Source: Calocera cornea HHB12733 (lineage: Eukaryota > Basidiomycota > Dacrymycetes > Dacrymycetales > Dacrymycetaceae). Taken from it: DNA of 43,484 nucleotides. Positions 19,464 to 28,278 of the stretch are shown piece after piece (within the stretch, counting starts at the first letter, position 1; the number at the start of each line of letters is the position of its first letter). Made by a program: the position numbers and the translations under genes. The notes beneath the pieces are model-generated. The model was given only the letters and a program-made list of their open reading frames with translations. It had not been told where the DNA came from and did not search any database. The stretch covers positions 1-43,484 of the forward strand of contig KV424112.1 of NCBI GenBank assembly GCA_001632435.1, written 5' to 3'.

Positions 19464-20700
19464 GGCTGCCTTTTTGAGTGGAAGGGAATGTGGGGGCAAG
19501 AGAAGGGGATACGAGGAAGAGGGAGGAGGGCACGCAAAAGTGAGGAACGGGGATGGGACGCGAGCTCTTTATATGCCACAGCAGGAAGTAACGATCCCGT
19601 CCGTCACATGAATGTGATGAGAGTGTGAAGAGCGTGCAGTCTGATGATCGGCGGGTGTTGTTCGGTGATCCAGGAGCGCCGCTCGGCGATGTCTCAGCGT
19701 AGAACCGTTCACTGGGAGCAAGACATCGTCCCAGTGCTCTGGTCTGATACAAAGAAGGTATACCATTCACAATGTTCCCATGTACAGCCCAACAGCAGGG
19801 CCACACAATGAATGATCCTAAGCACAGTATATCGTTGTGTCGGGGAGCAAAGCAATCCATACATAGTTGGACCTTGGTGCTGCTGTAGACCGAAAGCTGT
19901 TCGAACGTCGTCTGCATTTGCTTGATGCGTCGATACACCGTCCATGCTCGGACCGAGAACGCATGATATACCCGATCATAACGCTTTCATGACCGGAGAG
20001 AAGGTATGGCCACGCAATTCCAGTCGTTGCAAGCCAAGTACACCTCTGGACTGCGGAGCAAAGCAATTCGCTTAAGAGAGCAGGTTGCGGTGTCGTGCTG
20101 GAGACTTTTCAAGGCAAGGCTGGATAAGCATAGAGAGTCTCAGCAAGGCAAAGCCGCCTATGTACAGAAACTTGGCACGGTCAGGAACACGCATAGTTAA
20201 GGAATTGAAGTGCAATGGAACGTAGAGGTTGAAAGCGATTGAAAGCGTCGTCTGGCGCTTTGCAGACTCCCCGCGACGGAGGCAAATAAGAGGGCGGAGG
20301 CAAAGTAGGTCACGGATGCACAAAGGTACCATGGACGCAAAGACCACCGCGGAAACAAAACTGTCACGGAAAGCAAGGACGCCACGGAAGCAAAGTACAG
20401 GACGGACGCATATTGCAATCCGGAAGCAAATTGCCCTGCGACCTGTCTCGTCTAGTACATCACGTGCCATGGGGGTCGTTTGTATTCCCGTCTCTCACTC
20501 GCTCGGCCAATCGCCCCGAGCTCATCCCATGCTAGGTGTGATAGTAGACTCCAATGTACCGCCGCTGCCTCGTTCGCCCGCGAGAAAATTGGCGTCAGAA
20601 CGGTCACATGGGCCCCGCCTTTCACACTTGGTATTCAGTTGGTCCGCAGTCGTCTAGTTTCTATTCAAGCTCCACGATGACTCACCGCCATACCAGCAAA
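19464..20700. other. Intergenic between secreted-protein gene and MEU1, contains array 2
   Basis: Left part is the promoter of the secreted-protein gene. A phrase close to GGAGCAAAGCAAT occurs at about 19844 and 20057, perhaps a decayed duplicate. Array 2 occupies 20258-20432 (separate entry). The remainder is the 3' flank of MEU1. ORFs here are unsupported. Confidence 0.45.
20258..20432. repeat. Array 2: CGGANGCAAA core every 18 bp, strand flip at about 20270
   Basis: Core starts (plus strand) are 20277, 20295, 20313, 20332, 20350, 20367, 20385, 20403 and 20421, so the step is 18 bp with one 19 and one 17. Spacer bases vary. Left of 20277 lies one unit in the opposite orientation (TTTGCAGACTCCCCG, about 20260-20274), making a short palindrome of the form TTTGC...CTCC / GGAGGCAAA around the flip. 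It is the same core as array 1 with a one-base longer period. Confidence 0.85.
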
Positions 20701-21816
20701 CTAGCTGTAGTATGGCAGGATCCAGGACAGTTTCTCCTTGGCCTCCGCCGTGATGTACTCTGCCTTCGTGACCGTCGAATACTTCATGGTGCCGACGAAG
20801 CCAGACCCAACCTCCCCAGCCTCGATTTCAGGGTAGAGCACTTCCAGGACGTGCTCCGCAACGTGCCGAGAAGCGTTGGCGTTCTGGTGCAGCGTCTTGA
20901 CCACTTCCTCGACCGTCACTGGATGCTCGGATACGCGCCATGCGTCATAGTCAGTTGAGGTAGCCACGAGGGCATAGCTGCAGTTCCATTAGAGGAGGAC
21001 ATGTCTATGAGGAGCAGACGTACCTCATCTCCGCCTCACGAGCAAGCTTAGCCTCAGGCAGAACGCTCATGTTGATGATGTCACCACCCCATAGACGGTA
21101 CATGTTGCTCTCCGCTCTGGTCGAGAACGCAGGTCCCTCCATGCACACGACACACTTTCCGGTGTGCACCCCAGCGCCATTTCCGATCTCCTTGGGAGCG
21201 AGCGCCTCCTTCACGAGTGGCGCAACGCGCTTGAGCAGCTCGCTATCGAAGGGATCACCGAACATGGCGTGCCCGACGACGCCCTCGTCGAAGAAGGTGG
21301 CGGGCCTGATGCCCTTGGTGCGGTCGATGATCTGGTCAGGAATGATGAAGTCGCCCGGGTGGATGTCCTCCCTCAGCGAGCCGACAGCGGAGAAGGCGAG
21401 GATGACGCGGACACCGATCGACTTGAACGCCGCGATGTTGGCGCGGACGGGCACGTGCGACGGCGAAAACTGATGGCCGACGCCGTGACGGGCCAGGAAG
21501 GCGACCTTGCCGCCGCTGGGCAGCTGCATGATCGTCAACGGGGACGAGGGGTAGCCCCAAGGCTGGCAAGGGGTTCAGGAAGGGCGTGAAGGAAGGACAA
21601 CAGATGCATACCGTCTTCGGGTTGACCGTCTCGCTGTTATCGCACGATCAGCACCGCGGGAGACACGTATGTGCACGGAACACTCACACAGGCGTCAGGT
21701 TGTCGAGATGGTAAAGCCCACTCCCACCAATGACGCCGATGAGGACTGCAACGTCGTCAGCGTCCACTGCGACTGACCACATCATACCTCGCACCTTTAT
21801 GTTCGGTGGTCGCCAT
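20701..21816 (-). CDS. MEU1: S-methyl-5'-thioadenosine phosphorylase, 5 exons, 305 aa
   Basis: Exons 21816-21795, 21745-21688, 21633-21612, 21562-21024 and 20977-20701; introns 49, 54, 49 and 46 nt. The enzyme splits methylthioadenosine with phosphate to adenine and methylthioribose-1-phosphate, the entry to methionine salvage, in the cytosol. Family features: [11 protein letters not shown] (phosphate-binding loop), [46 protein letters not shown], then [17 protein letters not shown] with WGGDIINMS (substrate pocket, Met and Asn/Ser of the MTAP type) and STDYDAW. The TDYD motif, with Asp residues contacting adenine, favours MTA phosphorylase over purine nucleoside phosphorylase. Two exons are only 22 nt. 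Length is normal for the family, slightly long at the C-terminus. Confidence 0.95.
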
Positions 21817-22049
21817 TGCAGCAGAGCGTCTGAGCAAGAGCCGTGTCGCCAGCCTGGGGGGTTGTATGGACGAAACCCGGAGCTCGCAATTCCGTCGGGG
21901 GATCACACCCTGGAATGCACGTGTGCGTAAGGGACCGGCGTGTAATGTATGCGGTTAGTCAGACCACAGCCACTGAGAGCATTCAACCAACGGCTTCGCG
22001 TGCCGTGACCTCGTCTCACGACCAACACACACCCTCTATCCTTCTGGCC

Positions 22050-23218
22050 ATGGCTTCAATCGGTCCTCAGCTCCCACCCCACCTCACGAGGCAGCGTGAT
22101 GACAATGAAGATGAAGAGCAGCGGCCAGGGCCGAGTGTCGGCCCTGCGATACCGCCGCACCTGATGAACCGTCAGCAACATCACGACGAGGATGAGGACG
22201 ACGACGAGTACGCGGGCGCGGGCCCAGCCCTCCCTCAGGACCTGGCTACGAAGCGTCCTAGTCAAATGGGGCTGAATGAGGGAGCAGATCCAAGTAGCGG
22301 CATTGGGCCTTCCCTTCCCGCGCGTCTCCAAAACCGGCCGCGAGGTCCGGAACCACCAGCGGACGAATCCGACGAGGACGACTACATGCCCGCGCTTCCT
22401 CCCGACCTACACAAGCCTGGAGCCCAGTCTGCTTCCACATCGTCTCTCCCGCCCTATGCGCTCCCAAAGCGCGTAATCGGTCCATCCTTCCCCACGAGGC
22501 CGCCGCAGGACTCGGATGACGAGGAGATTGGACCGCTGCCGCCGTCCGCGGATGACTTGGCCTACGAGAAGAGCGGTGTCGAAGAGTTCCTCGAGCGGGA
22601 ACGACGGCGTGAGCAGCAGGCAAAGGAAGCGGCTGAACCCAAGAAACTGCAACGCGATGCGTGGATGCTTGCTCCGCCCAGCTCGTCCGAGCTGCTAGGG
22701 AGCCTGGATCCTACGAAGCTTAGGAGCAAGCGGACTTTCGGTGGCGGGTCGGCCAGAAGCGGTGGAGAGAAAGAAGGGATGGAACTGTGGACGGAGACGC
22801 CTCAGGAGCGGCTGGAGAGGCTCAAGGCTGAAGTGAGCGGAAAGAGGAAAAGAGCGGGTGACAAGGCGGATATGAGTGCCGAGGAGATGGCGGAGCGGGA
22901 ACGCAAGAGGCGGAGGGATGAGGAGATCGAGATGCGCGTGCAGGAGCACAACGTGCGTTTCTTGTCTTATACAATCTGGGCCATACGCTGACATGCACAT
23001 AGAAATACTCTGCCCGTACGTCCTCCCTATTGGACATGCACGCTTCCCAGTACAAGGGCGACAAGAAGGACAAGAAGGACGACGTGATCTGGGACCACGA
23101 GAGGGATATGTCGCTGGGCGGCCGCCTGATGGACGACGGTAAGCGGAAGGACATCATCAAGGACGCGAGAGGGCTCGGCGGGAGGTTCGAGAGAGGGAAG
23201 ACGGGAGGATATCTGTGA
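22050..23218 (+). CDS. GPALPP-motif protein (DUF3752 type), 2 exons, 372 aa
   Basis: Exons 22050-22952 and 23003-23218 with one 50-nt intron. The N-terminal half repeats the motif G-P-x-[LIF]-P: IGPQLPPHL, VGPAIPPHL, AGPALPQDL, IGPSLPARL, then MPALPPDL, IGPSFP and IGPLPP, embedded in acidic runs. The C-terminal half is highly charged and contains ERLERLKAEVSGKRKRAGDK, EMAERERKRRRDEEIEM and, in exon 2, DVIWDHERDMSLGGRLMDD followed by GRFERGKTGGYL. That last part (WD-x-xRD-x-x-GGRL...F...+GGYL) is the conserved DUF3752 terminus of animal GPALPP1. The protein is likely nuclear; the family function is poorly known, with suggested links to pre-mRNA processing. Its 3' flank carries an inverted SHE4 remnant. 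Confidence 0.88.
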
Positions 23219-23276
23219 GAAAGTTACAATCGATGCTTTGTGTAATACACGTGTATGAGTGTTCAACGGGGCCGGA
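23219..23276. repeat. Inverted-repeat partner of the 18041-18097 spacer
   Basis: Reverse complement of the SHE4-proximal spacer with only a few changes; see 18041-18097. Confidence 0.85.
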
Positions 23277-23335
23277 TCATCCTCTACCTTACGCCCTTTC
23301 CGCACGAACTGGTTAAAGACTTCCACCTGCAATAT
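23277..23335 (-). pseudogene. Remnant of the SHE4 3' end, inverted
   Basis: On the minus strand the last codons of SHE4 can be followed: the stop (TCA at 23277-23279 on plus), AAGGTAGA with a one-base deletion, then the segment for RWFVQKG with substitutions, fading out about 60 bp in. It sits 58 bp from the stop of the intact GPALPP gene, tail to tail, mirroring the arrangement at 18040-18100. Confidence 0.75.
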
Positions 23336-23599
23336 GCTCGCACGGGATGGATAATGTCCGTATCGGACTACCAAGGAATGGAGACGTTGGTTAAGATTGC
23401 CGATCATGTGTGGATCTTGTTTACTTCAGGTTTCGGAGGACTCCTGATTGACCCAAAGATCATGACAAGAGTATGTGAACTGTCTGCAGTGCTGGCAGTA
23501 GGCTGATAGGGCAAGGCATTTGGGAGGGTTGACCTTGGCGATGGTCTTCCAGAGACCAGTCATGAAGTGGGGGTCACTCAATCCTCGCCTACTGCTCAC

Positions 23600-23910
23600 A
23601 GCCTGTGAGTGGTACAGTAGTAGGCAAAGGCAGAGGCTGAGTTGTTCAAGTACATTGCAAGCACCAGTGCAGACAAGAGCAGGCTAAGTTGCACCTCACA
23701 CTGCTGAAGCTGTTGCCCTGAGAAGGGGAGGATATTGGGTACAAGGCCAGGCTGTGGAGCCCGCCCTCGATGAGGTGGTGTTCTCTCAACGGTTAGTGGG
23801 TGACCCTGTCCACACCGTTGCAGTAAGGCAGAACCACTGGATCTGATCGATTCTGTCACTCACACCTGCGGTCAGAGAGACTTCGTCGACCAACCCATCC
23901 ATGTCGTTCC
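23600..23910 (+). pseudogene. Decayed SHE4 internal fragment, direct orientation
   Basis: It aligns with SHE4 bases about 16440-16770. Matching runs include GTTCAAGTACATTGCAAGCAC (intact GCGCGTCGCGAGCAC), TGGAGCCCG, CAACGGTTAGTGGGTGACC, CAGAACCACTGGAT and TGTCACTCACACCTGCGGTCA. Indels and stops make it non-coding. Many differences are CpG in the intact gene and TpG, CpA or TpA in the fragment. Confidence 0.8.
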
Positions 23911-24538
23911 CGCACCGATATGCGACTGGGTTGATCCCCTATGCGCCATCTATGCACTATCCCACTGCGCCTAGATAGCCCTAATGAAATGAATTACTTG
24001 TTGCGTTCCTCATCATACATATCCGATTCTCCTCCGGCATCGGGCAATGTCGCACTGCCCAGATCCGCGAGACAGGCGATGACCCGCCACCCCGCCCGCG
24101 CCGACTGGGTCGGCTCTGCGCGCCCACCTGACACCCGGCGCAATGATGTCTCTGACTGTCTGCACTAGCTCGCCGATGGCCATGGCTGGCCGCACTGGCC
24201 ATCCACACCGGTCTGCCAAGGACGGATGGGTCTGGGGATGCGGACGGGTAGCGAGGATGCGACACAGGTACAGCCGGCTGGCATGGGCCTCCCCGTGCAC
24301 GCTTGCTCTTCGGGCGGATTCCTGAAGGACGAGATGGACGGAATGTAGCCAGCATCAGCACCTCTTCCGCCCGCAGTCTGTACATATTCCTGCCCCTCCT
24401 GTTCCCATCGCCCTTGCTTGCCCACCGGTTCTCGCTTTCTAGAAGGCATCCTGCTCCCGCCGTTGCCGCTGCTGGCACGATACACGCATCCCATTCGACA
24501 TCCTCCCAGCATCGCCCCCTATCCCGACCCCTCCCAGC

Positions 24539-26309
24539 ATGGAGAGCAACTCGCACTCGGCCAAGTCGTCCTGGAGCGCCCGGCCACCCCCAGGCTCCCC
24601 AGCACCCCCATACGCCTTCTCCGACTCCTCCCCGCGCTCTGCCTCGCCCATCTCCCTCTCCCCGCCCACCTCCCTCCCCCTCCCCCTCCCCACAGCCCTG
24701 CATTCCCTCTCCCGCAACTTCAAGCGAAGAATGGGACTCGCACCCCTCTTCGCCGGCGTCCTCATATTCGCCGCGTCCTGCCTGTACCTGGCCGTAAGGC
24801 GCACAGAGTGCGACTACCCCACGGTGCAGGTCGTCCACCAGCCGGGGACGAGGAGCGACCCCAAGTTCGCGGTGCGCAACTGGGTGCGAGGGCCGCCGAC
24901 CCGGAGGGCTACAGGTGCGTGCGCATCCTACCCGTATGGAGCAGTAGCTGATGGCGTGCAGAGAACCTAAAGCCCGACGTCAACTATATTACGACGTTCG
25001 TGTCGTCCGGATGGAGTACGTCTTGCCCCTCTGCCCGCTTGCCCAGCTAATCCTCCGCCCAGCAAACGACGTGATGACCTACGGGAACATGCTGTACCTC
25101 TCGCTCCTAACCCAGCGCGTCCCGATTCTCGGCCCATTCGTCCCCTCCCACCTCTCCCAAACGGCCGGATACATCCCCTTCGGCGACGTGTTCGACGTCC
25201 CGCGGCTAGCGAGGGACATGGGCGCGCCCGTGCTCGAGTGGGGCGATGTCAAGGACGCGGATGCGGGCGTTGAGGAGGAGCTCGGCTGCTGGAGCGCGTG
25301 GATGGGCACGAGCCGGAGCGTGAGCGAGCCGCGGTGGAGCTGGGTGCCGAGCGTTTTCAACCTGGGTGAGTGGGCCGCTCCTGTGGAGACGGAAAGCGCT
25401 GACGCGGGCCGCGTAGATCTGTCGTATACCCCTCTGCCCTGTACGTCCACATATACGCGACATGATGGGACGCTAACCTCCGAGCAGATGACCACAAAAT
25501 GTACCCGGAGAACGACAACGAACCGCATCTCCTGCACGGCAAGCTGATGCAGCTCGGGTTCCCCGCCGGCCGCGCGCGCGCACTCTCCCAGTCCAGCCCG
25601 CGGACCAACACGCACGGGAACACCCTTGCGCCCTCCGAGCAGCTCCTCTGCTTCGACCAGCTGTACGCGGTCAGCGTCGAGCTCCAGTGGGAGTGGTTCC
25701 AGGACTCGTCGCCAGTGTGGAGGTTCGTCGGCAGGCATATGCGGTGGAACAAGAATGCCGAGGCGCTCGCGAGGCTGTATCTGGCGCGTCACTGGGGCCT
25801 GGAGAAGAGCGAGCCGATCCCACCTGTGCGCGTCTCCCTCGGAAGGTTTAGCCCCCCTGTATTGACTTGCGAGGTAGTTCATCTCCGTCCACGCGCGCCG
25901 CGGAGACTTTGGCGACAAGTGCAAGTTCTTTGGGAAGAACGGCACCGCCTGCCTCCCCTCGCTGAACCAGCTTCGACGCCGCATAGGTGAAGTGCAGACG
26001 AAGCTGCTGCAGAAGGGTGTCAGCACGGACCGTGTGCTGATCACGAGCGACGAGAAGGACCCGCAGTGGTGGGAGGACATCCGCCAGGCCGGGTATACGT
26101 GGATCGACCATGCCCAGGCGCGCACGGACGCGCTGTACGGCGAGTGGTACTCGCCTTTGCTGGACGGAATCTTCCACTCTCTTGCGGCGGGGTTTGTGGG
26201 CACGGATCAGAGCACGATGAGCCTCCTTGCTGCCAGGAGGGTCGAGGAGTGGAACGCTGGGCCGACCGCATTCCTTATGTGGGTTGGGGTGGCCGAGGAG
26301 GACTTGTAG
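24539..26309 (+). CDS. Fucosyltransferase-like type II membrane glycosyltransferase (FTL3), 6 exons, 508 aa
   Basis: Exons 24539-24914, 24962-25015, 25063-25365, 25417-25440, 25488-25825 and 25878-26309; introns 47, 47, 51, 47 and 52 nt. The 65-residue Pro/Ser-rich tail precedes a membrane helix (66-86, GLAPLFAGVLIFAASCLYLAV). Lumenal blocks in family order: NYITTFVSSGW|TNDVM, PILGPFVPSHLSQTAGY, GCWSAWMGTS, SVHARRGDFGDKC, VLITSDEKDPQWW and GTDQSTMSLLAARRV. Intron 3 is a multiple of three without a stop, so a 17-residue longer form could be made by retention. It is the only paralogue with an intron at NL|DLSY. It has lost the W|Y intron. It converges on FTL4 with 98 bp between stops. Donor inferred GDP-fucose or another GDP-sugar; acceptor unknown. 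Confidence 0.8.
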
Positions 26310-26407
26310 GGCGGGTCTGGTGGTACGTGCGCATCATGTATCGTATTATCCTCATCGCAATGTATACTATAATGCAGTATCGGTCGTGTAGTGCAGTATC
26401 GGCTGGA

Positions 26408-28278
26408 TCAATTGTCCTCGCCCGGAACGTTCGAAAATGTCAGACGGGTACTCGGCGCGCTCTGCCAGTCGAGCGCCCGCCGCTCGGCCAGAAGGCTCAT
26501 CGTGCTCCTCTCCGTGCCTATGACGGCCGCGCCCATGGACTGGAATGCTGCGTCTAATATCGGGCCATACCTGCCGGCAGGTGTCAGTACTGTCCAAACC
26601 GCCATCTAAGCGGGTGCGCACCACATGCCGTACTTCGCCTCAGTGCCAAGCTCCGTGTGGTTGATGTACGTGTAGCCCATCTCCGTTATGGCTTCCCACC
26701 ACGTTGGGTCGGTCTCGTCGCTCGTCACCAGCACCCGGTCCGTCTGGATGCCTTGTGCCGCAAGGGAAGACTGCATCTCCAACACTCTGCGCTTCATCTG
26801 GCTGTGCGTGGGGAGGCAGGTCATGTCCTGCGTTGCGCATTGGCCCAGGAAGTCGCCCCGGCGAGCGTGTACGACTATGTACTATGCCACCGGTTAGCCT
26901 TGGTGGGTGGATGTGGTAGAAGGAGAGACCCACCGGAGGAACCGAATCGACATCGTTCGTGCCGAAGTGGTTCATCAAGTACTCTTTCGCAATGCCCTCC
27001 ACACGAGGAGTCCAATGCATATGGGTCCCGACAAACCGCCATTGCGGGCTCCAGTCGTACCACCATTCGAAAGCGGTGTCAACGCCGGTGTAGTAAAGGT
27101 AGTCGTAGCAGAGCAGGTGCTCAGACGGTTCGATGGTGAGGCCGGAGCGCTGTGCGGCAACCGGCTGATGCTGGACCAAGGCAGCATTGCGACCGGACGG
27201 GAAGGCAAGCTGTACAAGCTTGTTCAGGGAAACGTGGTAGTCGTTTGGGTTGTCATGGAAAAGCTTGAAGTCATCTGACATGTGGGTGTTCGGTGTAAAC
27301 ACGGTTTGATAGCACTGATTCACGCACCAGGCAGTCCAGTATACGACACGTCTAGTTTCAATCGGGGCAAGACGTAGCTCGGCCGATGGCTGTCCTGCCA
27401 TGTGCTCCAGGTGCTCCAGCATCCAAGCACTTCCCAATCGTCGCTGTCTTGCCTCTTGACATCTTTCCACTCCAATATCGGTATGCCGATCGCTTTGGAT
27501 AATCGGGGAATATCAAACACCTCGCCGACCGGCGGGAAACCGGCCTCTTGCGGTAAATGAGAGGGCGCGAATGGTGGCAGAATGGGTATGCGAGAAGTCA
27601 GAAGGGCAAGGTGGATCAAGTTCGCATATGTCATCACGTCGTTAGCTGCAGTGATATTAATACATGAAGGCGCTAGCAAGGAAAGGAGCGACTTGCTCCA
27701 CCCTGCGCTGGGCCAGCTGGTGATGTACTGGTGCTCCGATCGTAGATTATCTGATTGAATGTCAACGTCGTTGTTGAGGTCATTCTTATAAGGCTGGCCT
27801 ACGCACCTTCGAAACTCTCTCCCGGTGCGTCCATAAGAAACTGGCCGATATAAGCCTTATATTCCACTTCCTCAGACATAATAGTTTCTGGTTGTTCGAA
27901 GATCTCGGTTTCTGAGGCATCCGTTGCGGTGGGCAGCGGTAGGCTGGACTCGCCCAGCGAGTGCGTCGCAGGAAGGAATTCCTTCACCAGTTGCAACGAA
28001 TCCGGCTGGCTCAATAGCAGCATGGCTGTAAACATGGTCGACACCAGTGTCGTGGTCGCCAGCACAGCAGCAACCAGCTTTCCGTATCTGTGCCAGAAGT
28101 GCTCGACGCCGGGAGTTGGCGACGCAGCAGTATGTTCATCGACCCAGCCGTGCGAGGGTTTCTCATCCCCGGACCGAGGACTGTACTTCGGCAGCTTCCA
28201 CTCTGGCGGATGATCAGTGGAATAGGGGAACAGGGTGCTCCAGGAAGGAGGCCGGGAATGAGTGTGTCGATGAGGCAT
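26408..28278 (-). CDS. Fucosyltransferase-like type II membrane glycosyltransferase (FTL4), 6 exons, 535 aa
   Basis: Exons 28278-27807, 27750-27697, 27645-27328, 27274-26934, 26881-26622 and 26570-26408; introns 56, 51, 53, 52 and 51 nt. Intron 2 (27696-27646) has a GC donor (GCAAGT...CTGCAG) at exactly the position where FTL2 and FTL3 have GT introns, and splicing there restores GW|TNDVM. The His/Ser/Pro-rich cytosolic tail (66 residues) is followed by a membrane helix (67-90). Blocks: YITSWPSAGW, PILPPFAPSHLPQEAGF, LGCWSTW, VVHARRGDFLGQC, VLVTSDETDPTWW and GTERSTMSLLAERRA. The C-terminus is shorter in conserved residues (ends FSNVPGEDN). It retains the largest set of ancestral introns. It is the most diverged of the four in the stem region. 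Confidence 0.8.
27646..27696 (-). other. GC-AG intron in FTL4
   Basis: Donor GCAAGT, acceptor CTGCAG, 51 nt. No GT in a position that would keep the conserved GWTNDV frame is available nearby, and the flanking exon of 54 nt has the same length and phase as in FTL2 and FTL3. Confidence 0.8.

Larger units (their letters stand above)
23219..24538. other. Intergenic with SHE4 remnants, upstream of FTL3
   Basis: 1.3 kb. It holds the inverted spacer and SHE4 terminus (23219-23335) and a longer direct SHE4 fragment (23600-23910), see separate entries. Between them, 23340-23600, I see no recognisable source although a plus ORF runs through it. From 23940 onward is the FTL3 promoter, C/T-rich near 24360-24530. 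Confidence 0.5.

Noticed and set aside
23255..23506. Plus-strand ORF of 83 codons between the GPALPP gene and the SHE4 fragment
   Set aside because: Its first part is the inverted SHE4 remnant and spacer; the rest has no recognisable family, and no intron extends it.
24303..24970. Pro/Ser-rich overlapping ORFs near the FTL3 start
   Set aside because: Only the frame starting at 24539 continues through the introns into conserved FTL blocks; the others are frame shadows of a C-rich region.
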